DNA of 64,000 nt from the NCBI GenBank assembly GCA_963920765.1, contig OY987244.1:23478358-23542357 (forward strand). The letters are read 5' to 3'. A program made the position numbers and the translations under genes. The stretch comes from Ulota crispa (Eukaryota; Streptophyta; Bryopsida; Orthotrichales; Orthotrichaceae). This document shows positions 45,903 through 63,397 of the stretch, one piece after another. The notes under the pieces are model-generated. The model searched no databases and was not told where the DNA came from. It was given only the letters and a program-made list of their open reading frames with translations. Each line of letters begins with the position of its first letter. Position 1 is the first letter of the stretch.

Positions 45903-48900
45903 ATGAGACAGAACATTGTCAACAACCGATCGGAGCTCCTGGTGTCGGACGAGACTGGTGGCGATGCTATCAAGGCCACTGCGTCGCTCAAACTTGGCCC
46001 GGATGGCGGAGTGGCTACGGAGATGCTCCAAGCTGTCTTGAACAGCTCAAAATGTGATGCTGCCTCTCAAGTGCATGCTTTGGCAGATGCATTGCTCGCA
46101 GAGCACGGGGCTTCTGCACCACCACCACCATCGCTGGGAGAGAGAGTGTGCTGGTGAGGGACCTTTCGACTCTGACTGGTGACAGAGTCTTTGAAATACA
46201 TTGCATTGTGTGGAGTCGGTTTTGGAAAACACTCTGAAATGTATTGATAGTATGGTTGTTGTTTCCCATGGCAGGAAGAGTCCCCTAGACACGACTAGTC
46301 TGCAGCAGGATACGGAAGAGTTGGATACTAGTTCGAAAGAGCTTCGCCATTGCTCGCCACGAGAGAATTGGATTCGTTTAGAGAGAAAAGCTGCAAAGGT
46401 GTGGGTCCTGAGTTTGATGGTGTCTAGAAGCTCACTCAGTCTGTAGAATGGAATATGTTTGTATTCAATCTTCGTATCTGTCTTCCTGCTCATACCAGGG
46501 TTTAAATTTCTGACGAATTCTGACAGATTTCCTCCACTCCGTTTCCTTCCCTCCGGATATTCTCCAATGTCGAGGGGACAACGCAGCACTCATTCGCCAG
46601 AAATTAAAACCCTGCTTCGTTCATTGGTGAAAACCAGTGGTTGTCGCTCTTTGGTTATTCGTGGTCAGCTAGAGTGACGTGATTACTCCTGGTTGCATTC
46701 CTCTAGGATTCCATGGCGAGTGCACTTTGTAATGTAGTTTGGTTTTGGGTGCAGGTTGGACGTGGCTTGTCAAAGGACGAGAAAGGTCTGAAGTTAGGTC
46801 CGCAACATTGGTTGGAAGCGGTATGTTAGACCTCCCATTCTAGACACACCAATGATGTATTTTGAAATTGACTGTTTTCAGTTACGAAGATCCGCACTGT
46901 TGGCTTAGACTTAGAGGTATTTTTCAGTGCTTATGCAGATCGACCCCAAGCACCGCTATGGACACAATCTGCGCTTTTTCTACGAAGTCTGGATCAAGAG
47001 TCAAACAACCGAACCGTTCTATTACTGGTGAGTAAGTAGTCAATATTATTCGACTTAGATTTTACTCTGGCCTGTCGCTTATCGAGGTTTCGCATGACGA
47101 GAAATTAAACCTGTTTTTGTTTCAGAAACTTGATTAGTGGGTGCGATCTAACTTAAGGGAATTTTGGTAAACTTGCAGGTTAGATCATGGAGAAGGGAAG
47201 GACGTGAATTTGGAAATGTGCTCAAGGGAGAATTTAGAAGCTCAACGTATCAAGTACCTAGGCCCGGTATGGTTCTGCTCTTTCCTTTCTCGCCTAGAAG
47301 TCGGCTCTATGACGAGTACCAGCTTGTCAGGTTTTTTGTTGTTCAAAGTTGCTAACTAGCAAGAGCTTCTCTGTAATGACAGAAAGAGAGGAAGCAGTAC
47401 GAAGTAATCATTGAAAATGGCAAGCTATTATACAAATCGACTCGTGAATTAGTGAACACACCGAAGGGCGATCGATGGATATTCGTCATGAGCCCTTACG
47501 GCAAGCTCTATGTTGCCAAGGTACCCTCAAGTAGTTCTGTCTTCTTCGTTCCAGTGACCTACACTGACTGTTGCACTGACTGTTGCATTTAGGTTGCCTT
47601 ACCCTGGAAAGTTACTTTATGACTCATTGTTTGGCCACTTGAAGGTGCATGCAACTTTCTAAATTCTAGGATTCCACAGGATTTACAACCTACTAAGTTG
47701 ATTTTCGGCAGCATCATTGTTGTTGCCCAGACCTTTAAATTTTGTTTTTTGCAGTAAGTCCTGACAGAAATTACTGTGGCAGCAGTATACATTTATTTAG
47801 TGTGAAATGTCAAGAAAGTAATGTGGAGCAACCTAAACGCAATATTCGGTGTAGACAATAAATGTTCACGGATGTACCAGCTAATGCAATGGAATTGAAG
47901 AAAATCTCGAGCAATTCGATTCACTCAAAGAGAATGTCGAGTGGTTGTTAGCCGTGACACGTGTCAGAGAGATTTGTGGAAAGTTCATTAACACCGAGCT
48001 GTGGTTATATATGGCATGTCGAACAGAAAGTGAAAGGCAATTTCCAGCACTCTAGTTTCTTGGCTGGAGGTGTCACCACAGCCGCTGGGCGTCTCCTCGT
48101 AAATCGCGGCGTTTTGCAGGTACTACCTCTACTGGAAAATTCTAGCCATTACTGGAACTCAAGAAGCCACTACATAGTGGCCTGGCCTGCATTGACACTA
48201 ACTTTCTGCTTAGGGTATGTTCACACTTGCTGTTATGAGTGATAGTAGAAAAGGAAAATTAGATGCATTTGGACACACATTTAGACCGCATTTGTAATGG
48301 TAATATCCCTCCTAACAACAAGTCTGAACACACCCTTATTCCTGTTTCTGCTAAGAACGATTCCTTAACGCTCCATGTCTGCTCCAGTACTATTATCGCT
48401 GGAAACAAAGAATTCGTTATAAATTAGTGTGATTTAGACAGATTGAGAATTTACGGCGAATTCAGGTGCCTTGTTTGGACTCCTCTGTTTTAATCGGAGT
48501 TACTGACTGGCTTCTACTATTTTGATCTTCACAGCTTATGGAGGCGCACAGCGGACATTACCTTCCAACTCCAGACAATTTTCGAACATTGGTCTCAGCT
48601 CTTTCGAACAGTGGCGCTGATATGACTGTTGCTAAGGTTAGCATCACTCGCATTCATGTAACAAACTTTGCGAATATGTCTAACTTTCAAGACAGTTACG
48701 GCAGTTTTTCACTTCTTCCTTCTCTAATTTTCTACATTCTTGAGTACACATTGTTTTTGGAACTGATGAACAGAGTTGGCGGTTTTAATTCTCCAGGTTC
48801 ATATGGAATCTGAAGAGGAGATTGCGAAAAAGGCTCTGGGAAAGGACGAGAGGGTGTCTTCGGGGGACAATGAGAATACGTTTACAGCGCTGCTGGCAAG

Positions 48901-49009
48901 CGCGGGATTCACAATTCGCTCTGATTCTAATGCACGGTTCAGCAAGTGTGACTCGGACTCTGGACGTGACGATTTATTCGATGCCTTACCGGAAGTGATC
49001 CCTCGTTAG
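45903..49009 (+). CDS. IQM-family protein (IQ-domain-containing IQM-like)
   Basis: Nine exons join in phase with GT-AG introns: 45903-46153, 46275-46398, 46755-46820, 46939-47027, 47179-47266, 47383-47520, 48027-48119, 48535-48636, 48797-49009, giving 387 residues. IQM proteins are plant calmodulin-binding-family proteins involved in stress and hormone responses. The family core is complete: AKVGRGLSKDEKGLKLGPQH, AIDPKHRYGHNLRFFYE, EPFYYWLDHGEGKDVNLE, RIKYLGP, RWIFVMSPYGKLYVAK, GNFQHSSFLAGGVTTAAGRL and AHSGHYLPTPDNFRTLVSAL. Family members usually have an IQ motif (IQxxxRxxxx) and a longer N-terminus before this core; here the first two exons encode an acidic, alanine-rich leader in which I see none. 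The ATG at 45903 gives correct phase into exon 2, but the first-exon assignment is the weakest part. Intron 6 holds a small transposon (47562-47851). Confidence 0.88.
47562..47851. mobile_element. TA-flanked miniature element in an intron (family E)
   Basis: The left part reads CACTGACTGTTG twice and then GCATTTAGGTTGCC; the right end, inverted, is CACCGAATATTGCGTTTAGG. TA at 47560-47561 and 47852-47853. It lies wholly within intron 6 of the IQM-like gene. The left terminus has diverged or carries a short duplication. Confidence 0.6.
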
Positions 49010-50180
49010 CCGTGTGAAGTCCATGGCTAATACCGTGGTTTCACCGCCAGGTATACATTCTTTACAGTTTGCACAGTTGCAACAATTTTCCCTCTTTTGA
49101 AGCCCCCCGTTCCAACTGGCATGCTCTTAAAGAGTGCAATCTGAGCTCGACTTATCAAGCCCACTGCCAAGCCACCAATTCTGTGTGACAAGCTAGATAG
49201 ACTGTACCATGGGATCGAAAGGGATCCGGGAACTCTTCGCCTTGCCAGGTGATTGGCACGAGTGTACTCCACGTCATATCTGCCACCGGTGGTGTCCAGT
49301 GCTTGCGCTTGGGTTTGAACGGGATCTGCTCTCAAGATGATGCAGCTTCTGTCGATCTTAGACGACGTCACAGAAGGCAGGCAGCGCCCTCACACAAGTT
49401 GCTGGACTCTCCCGGTTTTTTGGAACTGTGGCATTGACGTAAATGTTTACAAAGTAGCGTCAATGTATGAAAGAGCAGTTCAGCAGGGTAGTGAAATCTT
49501 TTGTATATATGGAATCACATCTTGCGATTTGAGTTGAGGCCATGTCACCGACAATGTTTCTAGTGCTCAACACAGCTAGAGGCTAGAGGAAGGATAATCA
49601 TCCTAGTGCCTTGGCGTTGTTAGCATCGAATCACAAGAAGCTAAATCACAGTTCTATGGTATTTTTATCATACTTGAACTGTGGGAGAGAGTAGATACGA
49701 CGGGTTATTTTTTGCTGTGCAAATAATAAAGCGTACTTTTATACAATCGTTTTCACACAATGTATACCTAGATGCTGGAGAAGATCAGTGTTCGGAGAAT
49801 GATTTTTTATTAAGAAATGACTCATCGAAGTTTCATGAGTTCAAAAGCCTGGTTTGCTGTTAGCAACTATATACTGTAAACGTGAACGGACGTTTATTTC
49901 TAGTGCAGATAAATGTTGCACAAAAGGTGGCCCAAATGATCAATGGCGAACGTCTATATGTTGTTAAATACGCAACAATTCACTAAATTTCAGTTACATT
50001 TGCAGGGGAGCAGTCGGAAACTCTTACATACCAGAATCACTTCTAGTTTTAGTGTTAGTGCACTGGGGTGTCGTTATTTTGTTGCAATCCCACCAATTCT
50101 AACGATCTAGACGCTCCAACTTCCAAGTTCTAAGTTTCTGAACGTAGGCATATGTTCAAATGGGAAAATTGTATTGCAGC
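49010..50180. other. IQM 3' untranslated and downstream region
   Basis: Non-repetitive sequence with no recognisable protein on either strand. Open frames of 60-114 codons near 49.0-49.9 kb lack motifs and overlap each other. Confidence 0.35.
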
Positions 50181-50184
50181 ACTA

Positions 50185-50439
50185 AACGCGTTATTCGTTG
50201 ATTTGGGAATTTGCTTACAAAATGGGACTCTGGGATTTTGAAAGTTTCAATTAACTTTCAAGAGTACTCCTAAAATCGGTCCACGTGTCCTCACCTGAGA
50301 GGAAAAATTTGCGAGGAAAAAAATCTTAGTGGCTCAGACGAAATTTGATACCTTCTAATATGGTTTAAGGTAACTTTTTGGGTTTAAAGTGGGTACAAAA
50401 TGGTACCTCCATTTTTCCCAAATTAACGAATAACGCGTT
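50185..50439. mobile_element. Family D miniature element with ACTA duplication
   Basis: The ends AACGCGTTATTCGTTGATTT and inverted AACGCGTTATTCGTTAATTT. ACTA at 50181-50184 and 50440-50443. It is 255 bp and the best-preserved copy; each end starts with the self-complementary AACGCGTT. Confidence 0.85.
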
Positions 50440-50443
50440 ACTA

Positions 50444-50794
50444 GCTTATTTTAGATCTCTGGGCTGAATAGTGCTCGAGTGTTGGGAAGCATAATCGGAC
50501 ATAATGCCAATTAAGATTAGTACGTCTTCATTGATCCAAGGGTTTAGAATAAGAGAACGACTTAGGATTGTAAGCCACTTTCTACTAGCTCTTAAGACAG
50601 GTCAGGTAGTACCCTTGAACCCCCAGACTTTGCATGATGAGAAATTGAGAATGCAGTACAAGCTCCTCATCAATGCAGCCCTACTGGTGTTTCCCAACCA
50701 AGTTACTTTGGCTTTTCGGATTAGTAAGTGGCTACGTGCCCTTCAATCCACTCATGCAATGCGTGATGAATTATAAAAGTAGTGAGATCGGATC
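50444..50794. other. Short intergenic stretch with an unrecognised open frame
   Basis: A 90-codon plus-strand frame (50504-50776) reads plausibly (basic, leucine-rich) but matches nothing I know. It lies between two transposons and may be chance. Confidence 0.3.
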
Positions 50795-50798
50795 TTAA

Positions 50799-51152
50799 GT
50801 TAGCCGCACCCATGGGTGTCACTGACAAAGTCAGGGTAATTATGGGTATTGAAGTGATAGTTATGGGTGATAAAATGATGGTTGTGAGTGACTTCATGAC
50901 AATTTTGAGTACCCATCTCACTATTTAAGAACCAACTAGTCTTGTTTTTAGCATCCTTACACATGGTCCTTACAATTCTAGTGATTTTGGACTTTGAAAA
51001 ATCTTTATGAACAAATGCTTGCAATTGGAACCTTAAAATTGATGCCAATATTTTTGATTTCCATTTCCTAACTTACAGTATTTTTTTCAAAGTTAGTCAA
51101 TTGTTTTACCTACTCCAAAGCCCTTATTTCCACGCTTATGGGTTTGCCTACC
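50799..51152. mobile_element. TTAA-flanked element with GGTAG ends (family B)
   Basis: GTTAGCCGCACCCATGGG at the left; inverted right end GGTAGGCAAACCCATAAGCG. TTAA at 50795-50798 and 51153-51156. Its right half is the inverse of the left half of 53539-54100 (GCAAGCATTTGTTCA, GATTTTGGACTT). Confidence 0.7.
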
Positions 51153-51400
51153 TTAAATGAAAGCCCAACTGCGACTTAACTCTGTTTACAGCTCTTTTAA
51201 GCAATAGAGAAGAGCCCAGCGAGGTCCTTGATTCTTTTTTTTTTGCGATAGTGCTTTTTCATTTCTCCGAATTCCTGAAGGAATAATATTTAGAAACTAA
51301 AACAAAGAGGCTAAAAAGAAGAAAGATCTCAACGAGATAGAGAGCTAACGATTCTGCGGCTTTCATGGAGCACTTGTAAAATATTACATGTATATTAATT

Positions 51401-51714
51401 AGGGAAAATTTCATGGATACCCCTGAAGTTTGCAATAATTTCACAAATATCCTACTTTTTCAGAAAATTTGCAGATACCCTTGGATCAAAATTTCAAGCG
51501 ATCTTTTGTTGTTGTGCATGTCACTTTTCTTGTTCCTTGTGCGCTTGTATAATAAGAAAGAAATAATGTATGCGTAAAGGAAGAAGAAAAATGACATGCA
51601 TAACAAAAAAAACGTTTGAAAATTTTGATCCAAGGGTATTTGTGAAATTTCTGAAAAAGCAAAAGTATCTATGAAATTATCGCAAACTGCAGGGGTATCC
51701 ATGAAATTTTTCCT
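51401..51714. mobile_element. Hairpin miniature element with 7-8 bp duplication (family F)
   Basis: The left AGGGAAAATTTCATGGATAC pairs with the inverted right AGGAAAAATTTCATGGATAC. ATTAATT flanks both sides (51394-51400, 51715-51721) and can be read as 8 bp (TATTAATT), which would fit hAT. The interior matches 23380-23699 (TGTGCATGTCACTT, GAAATTTCTGAAAAAGCAA). Confidence 0.8.
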
Positions 51715-51721
51715 ATTAATT

Positions 51722-52164
51722 ACACAGATCATCTGTGTGCAGTACGGGCTCAGTTTGTCTATCTGGGCCATGGTAGAAAAGCCCTGCTTTTCACATGCAG
51801 GGGAATTTAAAGAGTTTGTACATTTACCATTAAGAGATTGAGTTAGTGAATTTGTGAATTCACATTTGGATTCAGATACCCTTCTCTAATCTGGGACCCT
51901 GGAGGAGGATACAATTGAACAACCAAAAAAAGGAGGCAAATTACTACTATAACCCTCGTTTGGAGAAAAATCTGAGCTTTACCACCCTGGCCCACACCGA
52001 CTAATGTGCTATGGACTGAACCCCACCGAACAACGCCAAAGTAGAGGGCGAATCATCACTTTTACACTTGATTGTAAAAATCAGTGAGCTTTTCCACTCT
52101 GGCCACACAACAATGTATGCGCAGTAAAATGACCCCTTCAAGACGGGGCCAGTGCCCTCTAGTA
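51722..52164. other. Intergenic stretch with a short direct repeat
   Basis: GAGCTTTACCACCCTGGCCC (from about 51973) and GAGCTTTTCCACTCTGGCC (from about 52087) are direct relatives. Nothing else recognised. Confidence 0.35.
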
Positions 52165-53038
52165 CTATGGCCTCCAAGCTAGTTTCGTTCACCTTGTTTT
52201 ACTCTTCAAAATAATTGGTATTTTATAAAATAAACTTAGTATTTTAAAATCTTATACCATTATTTTTTAATTCTTACTCAATCCCAATCAAGCATACCAT
52301 ATTTTGAGTTTCAAAAAACCAAAATCTTATTTTTGGTGAATTGTTTTACATAATATTCATGGTTTTGCATGATAAAAGATTAAAAAAAATTGGTAATGAA
52401 TTTTTGAGATTTGATTGCATGGATGCATGGGAAACATCCACACACACATCTTTTCTTATAACAAGCATCTCTAAAAAAAATCATAATTCCTTCTATGTAG
52501 ATTTTAACGTTGGAGTGATCATGATCAAATTTTGGAAAATAGATATTTATGTATTTTTGATTGGTTTTTGGCAAAATTACCATATCATTATGCTCAAAGA
52601 TTCAAACCCAAATATATTGTATAAGTCAAACAAAAAAATATGATTGCCATGAAGAAACATCTATTTTACAAAACTTGATCATGATCACTCCAACGTTAAA
52701 ATCTACATAGAAGGAATTATGATTTTTTTTGGAGATGCTTGTTATAAGAAAAGATGTGTGTGTGGATGTTTCCTATGCATCTATGCAATCAAATCTCAAA
52801 AATTCATTACCAAATTTTTTTAATCATTTATCATGTAAAACCATGAATAGTATGTAAAACAATTCACCAAAAATAGGATTTTGATTTTTTGAAACTCAAA
52901 ATATGGTATGCTTGATTGGGATTGAGTAAGAATTAAAAAATAATGGTATAAGATTTTAAAATACTAATTTTATTTTATAAAATACCAAATTTTTTGACGA
53001 GTAAAACAGGGTGAACAAAACTAGCTTGAAGGCCATAG
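52165..53038. mobile_element. Large foldback element with arms of about 380 bp
   Basis: CTATGGCCTCCAAGCTAGTT at the left and its inverse (CTATGGCCTTCAAGCTAGTT) at the right, flanked by TA. The arms match with scattered substitutions past TGGAGTGATCATGATCAA, leaving a short loop near 52.6 kb. The ORFs within are two readings of the same arm and no transposase is evident. Superfamily uncertain; TA flanks would fit mariner. Confidence 0.75.
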
Positions 53039-53198
53039 TACATGTACCAATCCTATTTAGAACCATGAAGACCTTAATTGCATTTGTATATAATTAGTTA
53101 AAGCACTTGCACTCACTTTTGGTTGTATTCTACTCTTGTAAATTGAGAAAAAGGTGTACACTGAAGTGACTGAACCAATACTGTTGAAGGAGGTGTAA

Positions 53199-53519
53199 GG
53201 TAGGAGGCTCATAAACAGTCCATTTAAGGTCTAAAATTGGATTTTGGGGAGGTGAAACTTTTTTAAATATTTTTCAGTAAATTTTCCTTGAAAGACAAGA
53301 GGAATTGGCATCTAATTCAAGTTGTTTCATATTTTTGGAGTTTTGTGGACATAGTTATGAAAATTTGAAGTTGAAGTGCATAGGGCTCTAAAATTGTCCA
53401 CCTCCTCAAATGTACTTTGTTTGTACATTCTGAAGCCTATAAAAAACAGCATGTACAAAGGACGCACATTTGAAAAAGTGGACGGTTTTAATGCTTGGAC
53501 AGTTTCAGAGCCTCCTACC
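53199..53519. mobile_element. Family B element, decayed TTAA flanks
   Basis: GGTAGGAGGCTCATAAACAG at the left; inverted right GGTAGGAGGCTCTGAAACTG. The flanks are GTAA (53195-53198) and TTAT (53520-53523), each one base from TTAA. The inner arms also repeat (TTTGTACATTC...GTACAAAGGACG). Confidence 0.65.
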
Positions 53520-53538
53520 TTATGCTGCGGTGGTGTAA

Positions 53539-54100
53539 GGTAGCAACCCCCAAAAGCGTGAAACTAAGGATTTTGGAGTGGAAAATCAATTGATGAACTT
53601 TGAAAAAAAAGCTATCAAGTTAGGAAGAAAAAACCCAAAATATTGGCATCAATTTCAAAGTTCCAATTGCAAGCATTTGTTCACAAAGATTTTTCGAAGT
53701 CCAAAATCATTGAAAATGTATAGTTGTGTGTAGTAAATGTAAAAAACAAATTTTATTGAAATCTTTAGTATGCTATACGCTCATAATACTAACTTGAGGA
53801 ATTCTTAAATAGTGCAATGGAACATTCATACCCATTATGTAAGATGACAAAATATCATACTTGGGGTAGTTGAAGGGTGTCTTCACCTCCTTTGTTTATT
53901 TACTCATGGTATTGCAAAACTATTTGATGTCATTCAATGAACTTATTTCCAAACCCATTAGCACTCAAATGAGATGCACTTGTCACTTATAATCATAACC
54001 TTCTCACCCAAAACTATCACTTAGTCACCCATAACCACTTTCATTTGTATTTGTCAATCACTGACACAGATTTGGGTGCAAAAGTAGGGATGTAGCTACC
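53539..54100. mobile_element. Family B element, longer copy
   Basis: GGTAGCAACCCCCAAAAGCG at the left; inverted right GGTAGCTACATCCCTACTTT. Flanks GTAA (53535-53538) and TTAA (54101-54104). It shares its left half with 50799-51152 in inverted orientation. Confidence 0.65.
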
Positions 54101-54104
54101 TTAA

Positions 54105-55233
54105 TGCATTTAACTATCACTTCATGATAAATATGAACTCCATTGATTCCTTCTCCATGATTGCTCGTTTCTTTGTTCGTGTTTTAACTAAACTTCATCA
54201 AAGATAACCGCTCAATAACAAATTAAATCTCTTAGGACATTGCCCTATCTTTCTAAAGAGCCTAAGTAAGCTCACCCTTCAAATTATGAGCATTTAAACA
54301 CTTTTACAGTAAACACTTTTGTAACATGTATTGGAGCTTATTTGCATAGCTTGACTTGTGTACGTCATAAACGATCAAAGGTTTTGTTACATTTCGCAAC
54401 ATGCATGCAACTAGTACTTGAAAACACCACTTGTCGAAAGCCTAATATGGCCCTAGAAGACTATCTCTAAATTAAAACCTCTGCCACGACTACAGGGCCT
54501 GGTGGTTCCAGTTCAACTATACAAAGAACAATCTTTGCAAATCAAAAGCGCACACTAAGGCCCATGTTTTAACAGTACAAATTCCTCTAGAAGAATATGA
54601 ATCAACAAGACAAATACCACTAAAACTAGAAGATTTAATTGCACAACAGCTGACAACTCTACCAAGCCCTAAATATTTTTACAGTTGCGCGCAGATGACA
54701 GATTCCCCGGTTTCGTTCCTACATAAAACTCTTTGGACCCCCTTGGGAGCATTGGTAGACAAGTGCAAATGCGTTCACAACTAGGCTCTAGTGAAAACTA
54801 TGTAAAATAGATTAGAATTATAACACTTAAGCACACCACAACATGTCTGATTACGAGAACAACCGACTTGGTGTTACAAATAAATAAATTGAAAGTCAAT
54901 AATACGAGGTTGTCATCAGGATCCAGATGAGGACAGTATTGAAATAGAGATTTATGCAGAAATGATGTACAGTGGTATAAAGAAGAAAAGCCCGTGCCTT
55001 AAACCTGTTAGAGAAAAGGACATGTATCACAAATCTGGCACTTAATATGCAGTACATAATCATTTCATCTCAGAATGAAATAAAAGGTCCAAGAGTTCCA
55101 AATAACTCACAAGATAGGCTGTCAACCATGGTCGCAACAAGGCCTTCAAGTACTCCCCTCAGCAGCTCGTTAGGAGGGAGACGGCGAGACAAGATATTCT
55201 TGACAACGTCCACCAAGGTGCGGATTGCAAAGT
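54105..55233 (-). other. Downstream flank and probable 3' untranslated region of the RecQ gene
   Basis: Non-repetitive, moderately AT-rich sequence after the RecQ coding end on the minus strand. No other gene recognised. Confidence 0.35.
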
Positions 55234-61828
<6,595 letters not shown>

Positions 61829-61863
61829 AGTAAAGCTTGAACCAAAACAGAAGCACGTCGAGT

Positions 61864-61908
61864 TCAAATCACCACCAGCAACTCCATGTTGCCGCACTTG
61901 CCAGCCAT
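61864..61908 (-). CDS. Short upstream open frame before the RecQ start
   Basis: An ATG at 61908 opens a 14-codon frame (MAGKCGNMELLVVI) ending 35 bases before the RecQ ATG at 61828. It is the first ATG found just upstream and is out of frame with RecQ, so it would act as an upstream open frame if the transcript starts above it. The transcript start is unknown. Confidence 0.4.
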   Translation of the reverse strand: MAGKCGNMELLVVI

Positions 61909-62050
61909 GGCGAAGCCCTCATCCGCGAGCTCGGAACCCTAATTAACTTAACTTAGTGGGAAGAGGAGCTGAAGAAAATTTAAGCTTAAGTTAGTGCAAG
62001 TTGGTGTACGAGGTAAGCTTAGAAAAGGTTTCGGGACGGCGTTCAATTAA

Positions 62051-63393
62051 CCCCTCACCGCCCCCCACAGGCCGAAATATGGCTCCTCCGGATTTTAAAC
62101 TAATTTTGTGTATCAATCTGGGCTATAGATGATGGGGGGTGAAAAACGAAAATGAAGGATTTTGAGAGACCAGTTCAGTGGTACTTCTTGATCTCGCTAG
62201 CATGGCATGGAGGAATTGCAGTTTGTATTTGATTCTCACCTGTCGAATGTCGGACATGACAGTTGGCGCTCTGTGTCCATATGTTGACCGGACATGGCCG
62301 GTCACAGACCGTTGCGCCTTGGACCCATGCACACTTAGTATGTCCTGTTCTCCACCACGAACTCTGGTGTAGGATTTTGTTTCGTCGAGGCGGTCTTTGC
62401 CGTATGCACTACGGGTAGATGGCAACAGCTTCACGATTGAAGGCATGTCTAGCGAAGATCTTCATCAAATTCCGTAGTGGGGTGGCGAGGACTTAGGGTT
62501 GAATAGTGGTAGCGCATTTCGTGCAGAATGCGGCAATCCAGTGCGATGCCACCCGATGTTCTCTCACGGTTTACGGAGGACAGGGTTACATCATGCGCGC
62601 GAGTGCTGCCTCCTTCTGCAGCTCAGTTACGGAGTTCGGATTCGGGGAGAAGGCGGCTGAGGAAGGACGACGTCGCGCGCCGCGATTGAGGAGGCAAACG
62701 TCCATGTCCTTCAACGTGAGGATCAGAAGGGGTGGTTTCGGAGGACTCTCAATTCCACCTACGGAATTAGGGTTTCGACAAAGGGTTGCAGCGACGGCGA
62801 ATGTGGATGCTGTGGTTTAGTGATCGTCTTAGTAATTGACTGATGACGTCTGCGCATGCTCCGAGTGTGTCTTCGTACTGGAACTCGGAAACCTAGGCGT
62901 CACACCCACAATAATTTCTGGACGGCAGTTTGACCGGGAAATATCCGTTCCCATTTCAGCCAAAGCTGGTCATAGCCGGTCACATTGGTGTCCCGGAATG
63001 CCTGTCGACTTCTTGTGAACTGATGAAGAATGTTCAGTCTTTTGTCGTGGCCCTTGAAATTTGGCATCCCGGTCAAGAACGCTGATTTTCGCAATTGGTT
63101 TTGGGGAGACCCGCATCTGAGATCTAAGCTGCATGCAGCGTGCCCGCAAATCTCCAGAAAGCCAAAACGGGGCACTGTTTCCCTCAAGAAGCTCGATATT
63201 CAAACAGTATGATCTCCGACTCTGGTGCATCATTTCTCAATCGGATAGAAATGGCAACCTCGCACTGAAGGTGCCTTCAAAAATCAGCGGTGCGCTCTGG
63301 TAATTATCCGTCGTTTGCCTACTAGGGCGAGTCAAGCAGCATATTGCTCTTCAGACGTGCTCAAACAGCTGTCGAGGTTGGGGTGGTGAGGGG
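62051..63393. mobile_element. GC-rich TTAA-flanked element with CCCCTCACC ends (family A subfamily)
   Basis: CCCCTCACCGCCCCCC at the left pairs with the inverted right CCCCTCACCACCCCAA. TTAA at 62047-62050 and 63394-63397. It is 1343 bp and clearly GC-richer than the other TTAA elements. It starts about 220 bp upstream of the RecQ start codon. Open frames on both strands (for example 62506-62820 and 62900-63187) carry no transposase motif I recognise; the interior could be captured host DNA. Only the ends and flanks support the call. Confidence 0.6.
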
Positions 63394-63397
63394 TTAA

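Noticed and set aside
62123-63233. Open frames of 60-107 codons inside the GC-rich TTAA element
   Set aside because: They overlap on both strands and show no transposase or other family motif; GC-rich DNA yields such frames by chance.
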